A stretch of 9,020 nucleotides of DNA from DATARH01 sp038228485. GTDB lineage: Bacteria; Pseudomonadota; Alphaproteobacteria; ATCC43930; CGMCC-115725. The translations under genes and the position numbers were made by a program. The notes under the pieces are model-generated. The model was not told the origin of the DNA. It saw only the letters and a list, made by a program, of their open reading frames with translations, and searched no databases. This document shows, piece by piece, positions 1-7,044 of this stretch (the stretch's first letter is position 1; the number at the start of each line of letters is the position of its first letter). The stretch is taken from positions 1 through 9,020 of the forward strand of contig JBBRPG010000164.1 in the NCBI GenBank assembly GCA_038228485.1. Direction: 5' to 3'.

Positions 1-380
<380 letters not shown>

Positions 381-381
381 G

Positions 382-687
382 TCAGAGCGCCCCGTTGATC
401 CGACCGTTGAAGCCGACGACCTGGCGGGCGCCGGCATAGGCGACGAGCCGAACCTCGCGGCTCTGCCCCGGCTCGAACCGGGTCGCGGTGCCGGCGGGGA
501 TGTCGAGGCGGAAGCCGCGCGCCTTCTCCCGGTCGAACCGCAGCGCCCCGTTGGTCTCGTAGAAATGATAGTGCGAGCCGACCTGGATCGGCCGGTCGCC
601 GGTATTGGCGACGGTGAGCGTCACCGTCGGCCGCCCGGCGTTCAGCTCGATGTCGCCCTCCGCGACGAAGAGCTCGCCGGGGATCAT
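382..687 (-). CDS. ureB: Urease beta subunit UreB
   Basis: Small structural subunit of the urease (UreABC)3 complex; it packs against UreC and is not itself catalytic. The 101-residue product equals the usual family length. It opens MIPGELFVAEGDIELNAGR, with the family hallmark GDRPIQVGSHYHFYE near residues 30-44 and IPAGTATRFEPGQ near 68-80. An upstream ATG at 717 would add ten residues (MPGND...), but those come from the repeat at 702-848. The ATG at 687 matches the canonical MIPGE start and has a strong GGGGGAAG ribosome binding site just before it, so 687 is preferred. ureC starts one base after its stop. A 181-base gap filled mostly by the repeat separates it from ureA, which is unusual because these genes are generally close together. 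Confidence 0.96.
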   Translation of the reverse strand: MIPGELFVAEGDIELNAGRPTVTLTVANTGDRPIQVGSHYHFYETNGALRFDREKARGFRLDIPAGTATRFEPGQSREVRLVAYAGARQVVGFNGRINGAL

Positions 688-701
688 CGTCTTCCCCCAA
701 C

Positions 702-848
702 TGTCATTCCCGGGCATCGCGCTGCGATGAACCCGGAACCCACGAACACGGACGCGTGCTCAGTTCCCTTCCGACGCCCAAACACTTTCGACGTGCGTCT
801 GTGCTCATTGGTTCCGGGTTTGCGCGTTCCGCGCGCCCCGGAATGACA
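702..848. repeat. Palindromic intergenic repeat, ~147 bp, copy between ureA and ureB
   Basis: The outer ends are inverted: TGTCATTCC at 702-710 against GGAATGACA at 840-848. Inner arms also pair: AACCCGGAACCCACGAACAC on the left against GTGCTCATTGGTTCCGGG on the right. A second member with the same ends, the same inner arms and almost the same length lies at 2045-2190, with a different centre. No open frame of its own is supported. The form resembles the small non-autonomous palindromic repeats (REP- or MITE-like) common in alphaproteobacterial intergenic DNA; the family name is not established here. It lies inside the urease transcription unit, so it would be transcribed and could fold into a long hairpin between ureA and ureB. 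Confidence 0.85.
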
Positions 849-868
849 GTACATTTTTCTCTCCGGGA

Positions 869-1171
869 TCATCTTATCGGCTCGTGCACGGTGACAAGCT
901 TGGTGCCGTCCGGAAAGGTCGCCTCGACCTGGATTTCGTGGACCATTTCGGGAACGCCTTCCATGACTTGCGCGCGGGACAACACCGTCGCCCCGTCGCG
1001 CATCAGCTCGGCGACGGTTTTTCCGTCACGCGCGCCTTCGAGCACGTAGTCGGTAATCAGCGCCACCGCCTCGGGGTAGTTGAGCTTGACGCCGCGCTGC
1101 AGGCGGCGCTCGGCGACCATCGCGGCGACCGCGACGATCAGCTTGTCCTTTTCGCGCGGCGTCAGGTTCAT
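869..1171 (-). CDS. ureA: Urease gamma subunit UreA
   Basis: Smallest structural subunit of bacterial urease. The 100-residue product matches the family length and pattern: MNLTPREKDKLIVAVAAMVA at the start, then RRLQRGVKLNYPEAVALITD, EGARDGKTVAELM and a C-terminal segment EGVPEMVHEIQVEATFPDGTKLVT followed by VHEPI. These are the conserved blocks of UreA. The start at 1171 is preceded by AGGGGAGGG at a good spacing, and 27 bases separate it from the ureD stop. The order D-A-B-C supports one urease operon transcribed leftwards. Nothing appears missing. The repeat beginning 20 bases after its stop separates it from ureB. Confidence 0.97.
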   Translation of the reverse strand: MNLTPREKDKLIVAVAAMVAERRLQRGVKLNYPEAVALITDYVLEGARDGKTVAELMRDGATVLSRAQVMEGVPEMVHEIQVEATFPDGTKLVTVHEPIR

Positions 1172-1198
1172 CGGCCCTCCCCTTCGCCTTCCCTGGCA

Positions 1199-2050
1199 TC
1201 AAACGTGCCACAGGCGCGGCAGACGCGGCGGCAATCCCATCGCGGCTTCCCGCAAATGGCAAGCGAGATCGGCATAAGCGCGGCGCAGCGAAACCGCGTC
1301 GCCGAGCCAGCGCGCGACGAGCAATCCATTTACCATGGTGACCCCGGCGCGCAGCCCCGCCGCCTCCGATTCCTGCTGCACCGCGCGGGCAGCATCGAGA
1401 TAGCGTCGCGGATCGCCTTGCGGCGGCGCGAGAATCAATGTGGCGCAGGCTTCGGCCCCATCGAAACACGCCGGGTCGGCCATAATTGACGCAACATCTC
1501 CGTCCACATGCAGCGCGTCGCCCCAGGCGAGCGCGCCGCCGCGCCACACCTCCCAAACCTCGTGCAGCAGCCCGTTGGCAAAGCGCTCGCCCATCGCGAT
1601 ACGGCCAAAAACCAAAATGCCGCCGCCGAGAAAACCGGCGCCGACCGCCAACTCGACCCGCGTGCTGCGCCGCAGCCGGGTCCAATCGAACAGGATCGCT
1701 TCCGGCGGCAGGAATTCGAGCCACGCTTCCATCCCAACACACAGCGTCTGCTCTATCTCGGTCGTCGCGCCGGTCGAGCGATAGATCTTCTCCGCCGCGG
1801 ATCCGGTGACGTGCGCGGCAGCGCCCTCGCCCGCGGTCACCAAAATCTCGATCCGGTCGCCCGCAACCAGTCCGCCCGATGTCGTCACCAGCACCGCGGT
1901 CGGCACATCCCCAGCCACCGGCGCCGGAAACAGCACCCGCAGCGGATTGCGTTCATAGAGATGCGCCAGCCGCGTCGCGCCCTCGCGCACCTCGAACCCG
2001 ATCTCGGCGACGCCCTGGACGGGCGCGGTAGCGGAAAACTTCCCTGTCAT
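1199..2050 (-). CDS. ureD: Urease accessory protein UreD
   Basis: UreD (UreH) is the scaffold that binds the UreABC apoenzyme and recruits UreF and UreG for nickel insertion. From the ATG at 2050 the product is 283 residues, normal for the family. Recognisable blocks are TRLAHLYERNPLRVLFPAP near residues 28-46, TTSGGLVAGDRIEI, AEKIYRS, EAWLEFLPPEAILFD, GRIAMGE, NGLLVARWLGD and the C-terminal PPRLPRLWHV. The frame stays open far upstream into the neighbouring Ntn-hydrolase gene, but that extension is antisense-frame shadow. The start is the weak point: ATG at 2050-2048 is part of the terminal TGTCATTCC of the repeat at 2045-2190, and no clear ribosome binding site precedes it. I see no better ATG or GTG between it and the conserved region. 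Confidence 0.93.
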   Translation of the reverse strand: MTGKFSATAPVQGVAEIGFEVREGATRLAHLYERNPLRVLFPAPVAGDVPTAVLVTTSGGLVAGDRIEILVTAGEGAAAHVTGSAAEKIYRSTGATTEIEQTLCVGMEAWLEFLPPEAILFDWTRLRRSTRVELAVGAGFLGGGILVFGRIAMGERFANGLLHEVWEVWRGGALAWGDALHVDGDVASIMADPACFDGAEACATLILAPPQGDPRRYLDAARAVQQESEAAGLRAGVTMVNGLLVARWLGDAVSLRRAYADLACHLREAAMGLPPRLPRLWHV

Positions 2051-2190
2051 TCCGGGGCGCGGCGCAGCCGCGAACCCGGAACCCATGAACACGGGCGGAT
2101 CGCAGTTTGCTCGGACCGTTGGAAGGGCCCCCGAAGGGTTCGTGTTCGTGGGTTCCGGGCCCGGCCCTAACGGGCCGTCCCGGAATGACG
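2045..2190. repeat. Palindromic intergenic repeat, ~146 bp, copy between the Ntn-hydrolase gene and ureD
   Basis: The termini are TGTCATTCC at 2045-2053 and GGAATGACG at 2182-2190, in inverted orientation. The inner arms are CGAACCCGGAACCCATGAAC on the left and GTTCGTGGGTTCCGGG on the right. Termini, arms and total length match the copy at 702-848, while the centres differ. It fills the gap between the upstream hydrolase stop (2200) and ureD and reaches six bases into the predicted ureD coding sequence, supplying its ATG. It carries no supported gene. Confidence 0.85.
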
Positions 2191-2199
2191 AGGTAAGGC

Positions 2200-3780
2200 T
2201 CAATACCCGAGCGCCAGCCCGTCCTTGCGGGGCTCGGAGCCGCCGATCAAGACGCCGCGCTCGCGGTCGATCAAGATCGCCTGGCAGCCGCCGATCGGCA
2301 TTTCCAGCATCTCGACCTTGTGGCCGCGCTTGGCCAGGTCGGCGCGTACCGGCTCGGGCACGAAGTGTTCGGTTTGCAGCACGCCCTGATAGGCGAAGAC
2401 GCGTGGACCCTCGGCGGCCTGCTGCGGGTTCATCCCGCGGTCGAGCAGGTAATGCAGGAAGGTCGCGTGGCCGACCGCCTGGTACTGCCCGCCCATGACG
2501 CCGAACGGCATCACCGCCCGCCCGTCCTTGACCAGCATGCCGGGAATGAGCGTATGGAACGGGCGTTTCCTCGGCGCGATCGCGCTGGGGTGGCCGGGGG
2601 TGGTGCGAAACCCGCTGCCGCGATTGTGCAGGATGACCCCGCTCTCCGGCGCCATGATCCCGGTACCGAACGCCGAGAACAGCGAGTTGATGAACGATAC
2701 CGCGTTGCCGTCGCGGTCGACGGCGCACATGTAGATCGTGTCCTTGTGCTGGGTGTCTTCCCGGTGCTGCGGCGGCAGCGCCTTGTCGAGCCTGATCTCC
2801 TTGCGCGTCCGCTCGGCGTACTCCTCGGACAGAAACCGTTCGACTTGGTTGTCGACAAAATCGGGGTCGCCGATGAAGTTGTCGCGGACGTAATAGGCCG
2901 CCTTGGTCGCCTCGGCGATCAGGTGCAGCCGGTCGGCCTCGCTGAACGAGTCGCCGCCGAGCGCGTACCCCTCAAGCGTCTTGAGGATCATCAGCGCGGT
3001 CAGCCCCTGGTTGCTCGGCGGCACCTCGTAGACGTCGTAGCCGCGATAGGACGCGTGGATGGGTTCGACCCATTGCGAGCGCTGCGCCGCGAAATCCGCC
3101 TCCTCGTGCAGCCCGCCCAGCTCCTTGAGCCGGCCGACGATGTCGCGCGCCACCGCACCCTCGTAGAACGCCTCGCGCCCCTCCTTGCCGATGCGGCGCA
3201 GGGTGCGCGCCAGCGCCGGGTTGCGCATGGTGTCGCCGGCCTTTGGCGCCTTGCCGTCGACGAGCATCACCTTGGCGGTGTGCGGGTCCTGCAGCTTATT
3301 GATGTTCCGTGCCCAGTCGTGCGCGACCCGAGGGGTGACGACATACCCGTCCTCGGCCGCCTTGGCCGCCGGCTCCAGGATTTCGGAGAGCGGCATACGG
3401 CCATGCTCGCGGTTCAGCAGGCACCAGGCGTCGATGCACCCCGGCACGGTCGCGGCGTGCGGCGTCTGCACCGCGATTTCGCGGATTTGCCGCTCGGCGT
3501 ACCAGTCGACCGTCGCGGCGGCCGGCGCCCTGCCGGATCCGCTCAACGCAACCGGCAAGGCCCCACCCTTCGAATACAGCACAAAGCAATCGCCGCCGAT
3601 CCCGGTGCTTTCCGGCTCGACGACGCATTGCATCGCCACCGCGGCGATCGCCGCGTCGACCGCGTTGCCGCCCGCGCGCAGCACGTCGAGCCCGGTCAGG
3701 GTGGCCCGCGGGTGCGAGGTCGCGACCATGCCGTTGGCCGCCATCGCCGCCGAGCGGCCCGGTACATTGAAGTCGCGCAT
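2200..3780 (-). CDS. Gamma-glutamyltranspeptidase-family Ntn-hydrolase, cytoplasmic type
   Basis: A 526-residue member of the gamma-glutamyltranspeptidase family, whose precursors cut themselves and expose a catalytic threonine. Visible family blocks: MVATSHPRATLTGLDVLRAGGNAVDAAIA (18-46), EPESTGIGGDCFVLY (55-69), VPGCIDAWCLLNREHG (112-127), PPSNQGLTALMIL (254-266), HKDTIYMCAVDRDGNAVSFI (345-364), FGTGIMAPESGVILHN (371-386) and GVMGGQYQ (427-434). Thr348 in KDT-IYM is the predicted cleavage site and nucleophile, giving a large chain of about 347 and a small chain of about 179 residues. No signal peptide is present, unlike periplasmic Ggt, so it probably works in the cytoplasm. Substrate is not determined: options include gamma-glutamyl compounds, acylase-type amides, or oxamate as in HpxW, a family member from purine catabolism. 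GGGAG lies upstream of the ATG at 3780. It precedes ureD on the same strand. Confidence 0.92.
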   Translation of the reverse strand: MRDFNVPGRSAAMAANGMVATSHPRATLTGLDVLRAGGNAVDAAIAAVAMQCVVEPESTGIGGDCFVLYSKGGALPVALSGSGRAPAAATVDWYAERQIREIAVQTPHAATVPGCIDAWCLLNREHGRMPLSEILEPAAKAAEDGYVVTPRVAHDWARNINKLQDPHTAKVMLVDGKAPKAGDTMRNPALARTLRRIGKEGREAFYEGAVARDIVGRLKELGGLHEEADFAAQRSQWVEPIHASYRGYDVYEVPPSNQGLTALMILKTLEGYALGGDSFSEADRLHLIAEATKAAYYVRDNFIGDPDFVDNQVERFLSEEYAERTRKEIRLDKALPPQHREDTQHKDTIYMCAVDRDGNAVSFINSLFSAFGTGIMAPESGVILHNRGSGFRTTPGHPSAIAPRKRPFHTLIPGMLVKDGRAVMPFGVMGGQYQAVGHATFLHYLLDRGMNPQQAAEGPRVFAYQGVLQTEHFVPEPVRADLAKRGHKVEMLEMPIGGCQAILIDRERGVLIGGSEPRKDGLALGY

Positions 3781-3956
3781 CGTCTCGTTCGTCTCCCGCT
3801 ATCGCCAACCGTTATGCCCTGGGTCGGCGCAATGCAGCCCGGCAGGCTTCCCGCTTGTCGTTCTCTCATGCACCGTCCTACCTTCGCGGTCAATTCGCAG
3901 AGGCCGTCAAGCGCCGCCTCGCACGGCTTGGTGCCGTCAACTAGAGAAGAAGAGAC
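3781..3956. promoter_or_regulatory. Divergent intergenic region between the Ntn-hydrolase and MBL-hydrolase genes
   Basis: These 176 bases separate two genes transcribed away from each other, so promoters for both directions are expected here. I see no convincing -35/-10 pair, operator palindrome or riboswitch. Only the ribosome binding sites at the two ends are clear: GGGAG for the leftward gene and GAGAAGAAGAGA just before 3957 for the rightward gene. The assignment rests on gene layout, not on a recognised motif. Confidence 0.35.
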
Positions 3957-4985
3957 ATGGACGGCAGCCTGCATTTTCCGGTCGAGACTGCGCCCGCGCC
4001 CGGCGAAGTCGTGGCCATCGCGCCGGGCATTTTCTGGCTGCGGATGAGGCTGCCGTTCGCGCTCAACCACATCAATCTGTGGCTGCTCGAGGACGGGCCG
4101 GGCTGGACCGCGGTCGACAGCGGCTTCGCGCTGGACGAGACAAAGGAAGCCTGGGAACACATCTTCGCCGAGCACCTCGACGGGCGTCCGATCACTCGCG
4201 TCGTGGTGACGCATTTCCACCCAGACCACATGGGGCTCGCCGCTTGGCTGGTCGAGCGCTGGCAGGCGCCGTTCTGGACGACCGAGAAGGAATGGCTGCA
4301 CGCGCGCATGATGAACCGCGACGGCGGCGAGGACTCGGCCCGGCTGCGTTACGATTTCGCCCACCGCGCCGGGCTGGATGCCGAATCGTGCACGGTCTTC
4401 TCGGAGCGCCAGGGCAATTACCGGCTCGGCTGCCCCGTCGTGCCGGCGAGCTATCAGCGGCTGTCGGACGGCTCGGCAATCGAGATCGGCGGGCGCGAGT
4501 GGCGGGTCATCGTCGGCGAAGGCCACGCGCCGGAGCACGCCTGCCTTTACTGCGCCGAAACCGGCGTGCTGATCGCCGGCGACCAGATCCTGCCGCGCAT
4601 CTCGCCCAACATCAGCGTGCAGGCGCACGAGCCCGACGGCGACCCGCTGGCGCGCTACCTCAAATCGCTCGACAAAATCCGCGCCGCGCTGCCGGCCGAG
4701 ACCTTGGTGTTGCCGTCGCATAATTTGCCGTTCTATGGCGTGCATCAGCGCGTCGACGAACTGGCGGCGCACCACCGCGCCCGCTGCGGCGACGTCATCG
4801 CCGCCTGCGACCGTCCCATATCCGCTGCCGACCTTCTGCCCGTGTTGTTCAAGCGCCAGCTCGACCGCCACCAGATGGGCTTTGCGCTCGGCGAGGCGCT
4901 CGCGCATTTGCATTATTTGCAGGGGCTTGGCGGCTTGACCCGCGAAACCGGGGGCGACGGGGTGAGCCGGTTCCTCGCGGCGTAG
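3957..4985 (+). CDS. MBL-fold metallo-hydrolase with C-terminal winged-helix-like region
   Basis: A 342-residue metallo-beta-lactamase-fold hydrolase with the full set of metal ligands expected for a two-metal site: THFHPDH (H86, H88, D90, H91), GEGHAPEH (H190), IAGDQIL (D209) and LPSHN (H255). The fold core spans about residues 16-262. The segment 263-328, rich in helix and containing RVDELAAHHRAR, fits the winged-helix tail found in LACTB2-like and related hydrolases. Family members act on thioesters, lactones, phosphodiesters or nucleic acids, so no substrate is assigned. There is no signal peptide. The start is supported by GAGAAGAAGAGA immediately upstream. The next gene, a VOC protein, follows after 58 bases on the same strand, so a two-gene unit is likely. 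A glyoxalase II-like role beside the VOC protein is possible but untested. Confidence 0.9.
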   Translation: MDGSLHFPVETAPAPGEVVAIAPGIFWLRMRLPFALNHINLWLLEDGPGWTAVDSGFALDETKEAWEHIFAEHLDGRPITRVVVTHFHPDHMGLAAWLVERWQAPFWTTEKEWLHARMMNRDGGEDSARLRYDFAHRAGLDAESCTVFSERQGNYRLGCPVVPASYQRLSDGSAIEIGGREWRVIVGEGHAPEHACLYCAETGVLIAGDQILPRISPNISVQAHEPDGDPLARYLKSLDKIRAALPAETLVLPSHNLPFYGVHQRVDELAAHHRARCGDVIAACDRPISAADLLPVLFKRQLDRHQMGFALGEALAHLHYLQGLGGLTRETGGDGVSRFLAA

Positions 4986-5043
4986 GGAGACCACCGCTCC
5001 ACCGCGCTATAATGGTGGCATAAACAGCTCGACAGGAGACGGC

Positions 5044-5436
5044 ATGGCCCGCATCAACCACATCGCCTTGAAGGTCGTCGACCTCGAAACCGCGACCCGT
5101 TTCTACGAGAACGTCTACGGCTTCAAACAGGTACGCACCGGCCGGTCGCGCGGGCACATCTCGCGGCATATGACCGACGGCGCGATCGACCTCGCGCTGA
5201 TGATCTACGACAGCGAGGACGATGAGGAGGCCAAGCTGGTCGGCCCCGGCCCGGCGATCCACCATTTCGGCATCGAAGTCGACGACCACGAGGCGTTCGC
5301 CGCCAAGGTCGTGGCCAATGGCGGCACGATCCTGTCCAAGCCCGGCGAGGTGCCGATCAAGTACCGCTCGCCCGACGGCGTCGTCGCCGAGGTGGTGCCG
5401 ATGGGCCGCTACGACAACATGAAGGCGGCGGAGTAA
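5044..5436 (+). CDS. VOC-family (glyoxalase/bleomycin-resistance fold) protein
   Basis: A 130-residue single-domain protein of the vicinal oxygen chelate superfamily. It shows the paired beta-alpha-beta modules: INHIALKVVDLETATRFYENVYGFK (4-28) opens the first, and IHHFGIEVDDHEAFAAKVVANGG (72-94) the second, ending with SPDGVVAEVVP (109-119). Candidate metal ligands are H6, H73 or H74, and E116; the ligand from the end of the first module is not obvious. The superfamily includes lyases, isomerases, dioxygenases and binding proteins, so the reaction cannot be named. AGGAG at 5034-5038 precedes the ATG. It follows the MBL hydrolase and converges on the CoA-transferase B gene with only 11 bases between the stops. 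No clear terminator is visible there. Confidence 0.88.
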   Translation: MARINHIALKVVDLETATRFYENVYGFKQVRTGRSRGHISRHMTDGAIDLALMIYDSEDDEEAKLVGPGPAIHHFGIEVDDHEAFAAKVVANGGTILSKPGEVPIKYRSPDGVVAEVVPMGRYDNMKAAE

Positions 5437-5447
5437 GCCGCCCAGGG

Positions 5448-6116
5448 TTAAACAGCCGGCGCCTTCAGCGCCTTCATGTCCGGCGCCTCGTGCAGCGTGG
5501 CTTCCGTCTTCGCCTGCAGCCCGTCAAAATCGATATCCTCGACCATCTCGCGCACGACAAAGCCCGCATCGGTCACGTCGATGACGGCGAGGTCGGTGTA
5601 GATCCGGCGCACCACCTGCGCCGCGGTCAGCGGGTATTCGCAGGCCTTGCGTAGCCGTGGTGAGCCGTCGCGGGTGGTGTGCTCGACCAGCACCCGCACC
5701 TCCTTGGCCCCGGCCGCGAGGTCCATCGCACCGCCCACCCCGGGCGGGAATTTCGGGTCGTCGGTGGTCCAATTGGCGAGGTCGCCGTTCTCGGCTACCT
5801 CGAACGCGCCGAGCAGCGCCAGGTCGAGATGCTGGCCGCGGATCATCAGAAACGAGTCGGTGTGGTGGACATAGCTGCCGCCGGTCAGCAAGGTCACCGG
5901 CTGCTTGCCGGCATTCACCAAATCCAGGTCGATCTCGTTGGCGCCCGGGGCGGGCCCCACCCCAAGCACGCCGTTCTCGCTCTGCAGCACGATCTCGCGG
6001 CCCTCGGGCAGCACGTCGGCGACCAGGGTCGGCAGGCCGATCCCGAGATTGACGTAGATGCCGTCGTACAAATCCTGGGCGGCTCGCCAGGCGATCTGCT
6101 TGCGGGTGAGCGGCAT
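5448..6116 (-). CDS. 3-oxoacid / 3-oxoadipate-type CoA-transferase, subunit B
   Basis: Beta subunit of a family I CoA-transferase (ScoB, PcaJ, AtoA group), which moves CoA from succinyl-CoA or another donor to a 3-oxo acid such as acetoacetate or 3-oxoadipate. The 222-residue length is typical. Key features are RAAQDLYDGIYVNLGIGLPT (11-30), the active-site motif SENGVLGVGP with Glu47 as the presumed nucleophile that forms the glutamyl-CoA thioester, GGSYVHHTDSFLMIRGQHLD, and PGVGGAMDLAAGAK, all conserved in the family. The start at 6116 has GAGGGAGA upstream. Subunit A (6364-7029) lies on the same strand but 247 bases away; these two genes usually abut or overlap. Which acid is the true substrate cannot be decided from sequence alone. 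Confidence 0.94.
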   Translation of the reverse strand: MPLTRKQIAWRAAQDLYDGIYVNLGIGLPTLVADVLPEGREIVLQSENGVLGVGPAPGANEIDLDLVNAGKQPVTLLTGGSYVHHTDSFLMIRGQHLDLALLGAFEVAENGDLANWTTDDPKFPPGVGGAMDLAAGAKEVRVLVEHTTRDGSPRLRKACEYPLTAAQVVRRIYTDLAVIDVTDAGFVVREMVEDIDFDGLQAKTEATLHEAPDMKALKAPAV

Positions 6117-6363
6117 CGTTTGTCTCCCTCGTCAATTCCCTGCTAGCAGGGAATTAGTTCATTTTGAACGATCGTGTATCGTTTTAATTTCAACATCTTA
6201 GGAGCTGAATTCCCGTGTCCCGAGCAGGGATTTCGCGGCGACTTGCAGGGAATTTTTCGACGGAAGCGCGAAGATGCAGGGAAATTCCTCAGCCGATGCC
6301 CTGGTGGTTCGAAAACGATCACGGCGATTATGATGCACGATGATTTTGCCAATTTGACGGCGA
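6117..6363. repeat. GCAGGGAA-repeat island separating the two CoA-transferase subunit genes
   Basis: This 247-base spacer is visibly richer in A+T than its surroundings and has no convincing gene. It holds four direct copies of a GCAGGGA(A/T)(A/T)T-like motif, starting near 6146, 6224, 6245 and 6276. Two reverse-oriented partial copies lie near 6134 and 6208 (AATTCCCTGC and GAATTCCC). Similar clusters of the CAGGGAATT type are, from memory, scattered through rhizobial genomes, where short predicted proteins are sometimes called on them; that link was not searched. The 73-codon frame running through it encodes repeat-derived sequence and is not annotated. Confidence 0.65.
6134..6155. repeat. 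Perfect 22-bp palindrome upstream of CoA-transferase subunit B
   Basis: The half-site AATTCCCTGCT (6134-6144) is followed directly by its exact reverse complement (6145-6155). It lies 17 bases upstream of the subunit B start codon, next to the ribosome binding site. It is built from one inverted and one direct copy of the GCAGGGAATT motif of the surrounding island. It could be a repeat end, a protein-binding site or an mRNA hairpin; the sequence does not distinguish these. Confidence 0.7.
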
Positions 6364-7029
6364 TCAGACCGGCACCTCGACCATGCGGTCGATAAAGATG
6401 CCAGGGGTGATGATGTGCTCGGGGTCGATCTCGCCGAGCTCGACGAACTGGCGGATCTGCACGATCGACAAGGCTGCGGCCTGGGCCATCGTCGGGTTGA
6501 AGTTCCGCGCCGACTTGTTGTAGGTCAGGTTGCCCCAGCGGTCGCCGCGGTCGGCCTTCAGCAGCGCGACATCGCCCCTCAGCGGCGGTTCCAGCACATA
6601 GCGGCGGCCGTCGATCTCGCGCTCTTCCTTGCCCTCGGCGAGCCGGGTGCCCACCCCGGTCGGCGAATAGAACCCGCCAAGCCCCGCCGCGGCGCAGCGC
6701 ATCCGCTCGCTGAGGATGCCCTGGGGCACCAATTCCAGCTCGATCCGGCCTTCGCGGTACAATTCCTCGAACACCACCGAGCCGGCGCTGCGCGGGAACG
6801 AGCAGATTATCTTGCGCACCCGGCCCGCGTCCATCAGCCCGGCCAGACCGGTGCGGCCGGTACCGGCGTTGTTGTTGACGATGGTGAGGTCCTTGGCGCC
6901 CTGCTCCAGCAGCGCGCCGTAGAGCGCCTCCGGCGACCCGGCGCCGCCGAAACCGCCGGTCAGCACCACCGCCCCGTCCTTGATGCCGGCTACCGCATCC
7001 GCCAGCGACTTAACCCGCTTGTCGATCAT
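6364..7029 (-). CDS. 3-oxoacid / 3-oxoadipate-type CoA-transferase, subunit A
   Basis: Alpha subunit of a family I CoA-transferase, 221 residues. The N-terminal glycine-rich loop LTGGFGGAGSPEAL (23-36) corresponds to the CoA-binding GGFGxxGxP motif. Later blocks are IVNNNAGTGRTGLAGL, ELYREGRIELELVPQG, GGFYSPTGVGTRLAEGKE, REIDGRRYVLE, KADRGDRWGNLTYNKSARNFNP and the C-terminal ELGEIDPEHIITPGIF. From memory, this C-terminal half resembles PcaI (3-oxoadipate CoA-transferase A) more than AtoD, but acetoacetate transferases are close relatives. AGGGG lies upstream of the ATG. A pair of hairpin repeats separates it from the BKACE gene, and the 247-base island separates it from subunit B. All three genes point the same way. 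Confidence 0.94.
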   Translation of the reverse strand: MIDKRVKSLADAVAGIKDGAVVLTGGFGGAGSPEALYGALLEQGAKDLTIVNNNAGTGRTGLAGLMDAGRVRKIICSFPRSAGSVVFEELYREGRIELELVPQGILSERMRCAAAGLGGFYSPTGVGTRLAEGKEEREIDGRRYVLEPPLRGDVALLKADRGDRWGNLTYNKSARNFNPTMAQAAALSIVQIRQFVELGEIDPEHIITPGIFIDRMVEVPV

Positions 7030-7044
7030 TGTTCTTGGCCCCTA

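Noticed and set aside
688..717. Alternative ureB start ten codons upstream
   Set aside because: It begins in the repeat, while the ATG at 687 has the family-standard MIPGE opening and a strong ribosome binding site.
2051..2728. N-terminal extension of the ureD frame
   Set aside because: The extension overlaps the Ntn-hydrolase gene in another frame and passes through the whole repeat. UreD has its normal length from 2050 without it.
2320..4047. Long plus-strand open frame (575 codons) opposite the Ntn-hydrolase gene
   Set aside because: It is antisense to a clear gene with catalytic motifs, its product shows no recognisable domain, and long antisense frames are expected in GC-rich DNA.
3696..4994. 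Long minus-strand open frame (432 codons) opposite the MBL hydrolase gene
   Set aside because: It overlaps two well-supported genes, lacks known motifs and is explained by the codon bias of the MBL hydrolase gene.
5008..5013. TATAAT, a perfect -10 box, upstream of the VOC gene
   Set aside because: No -35-like hexamer is found at 16-19 bases upstream, and a chance match is plausible, so it is not annotated as a promoter.
6174..6395. Possible 73-residue small protein in the CoA-transferase spacer
   Set aside because: The frame is composed of repeat motifs, lacks a ribosome binding site and runs into the subunit A coding region on the other strand.
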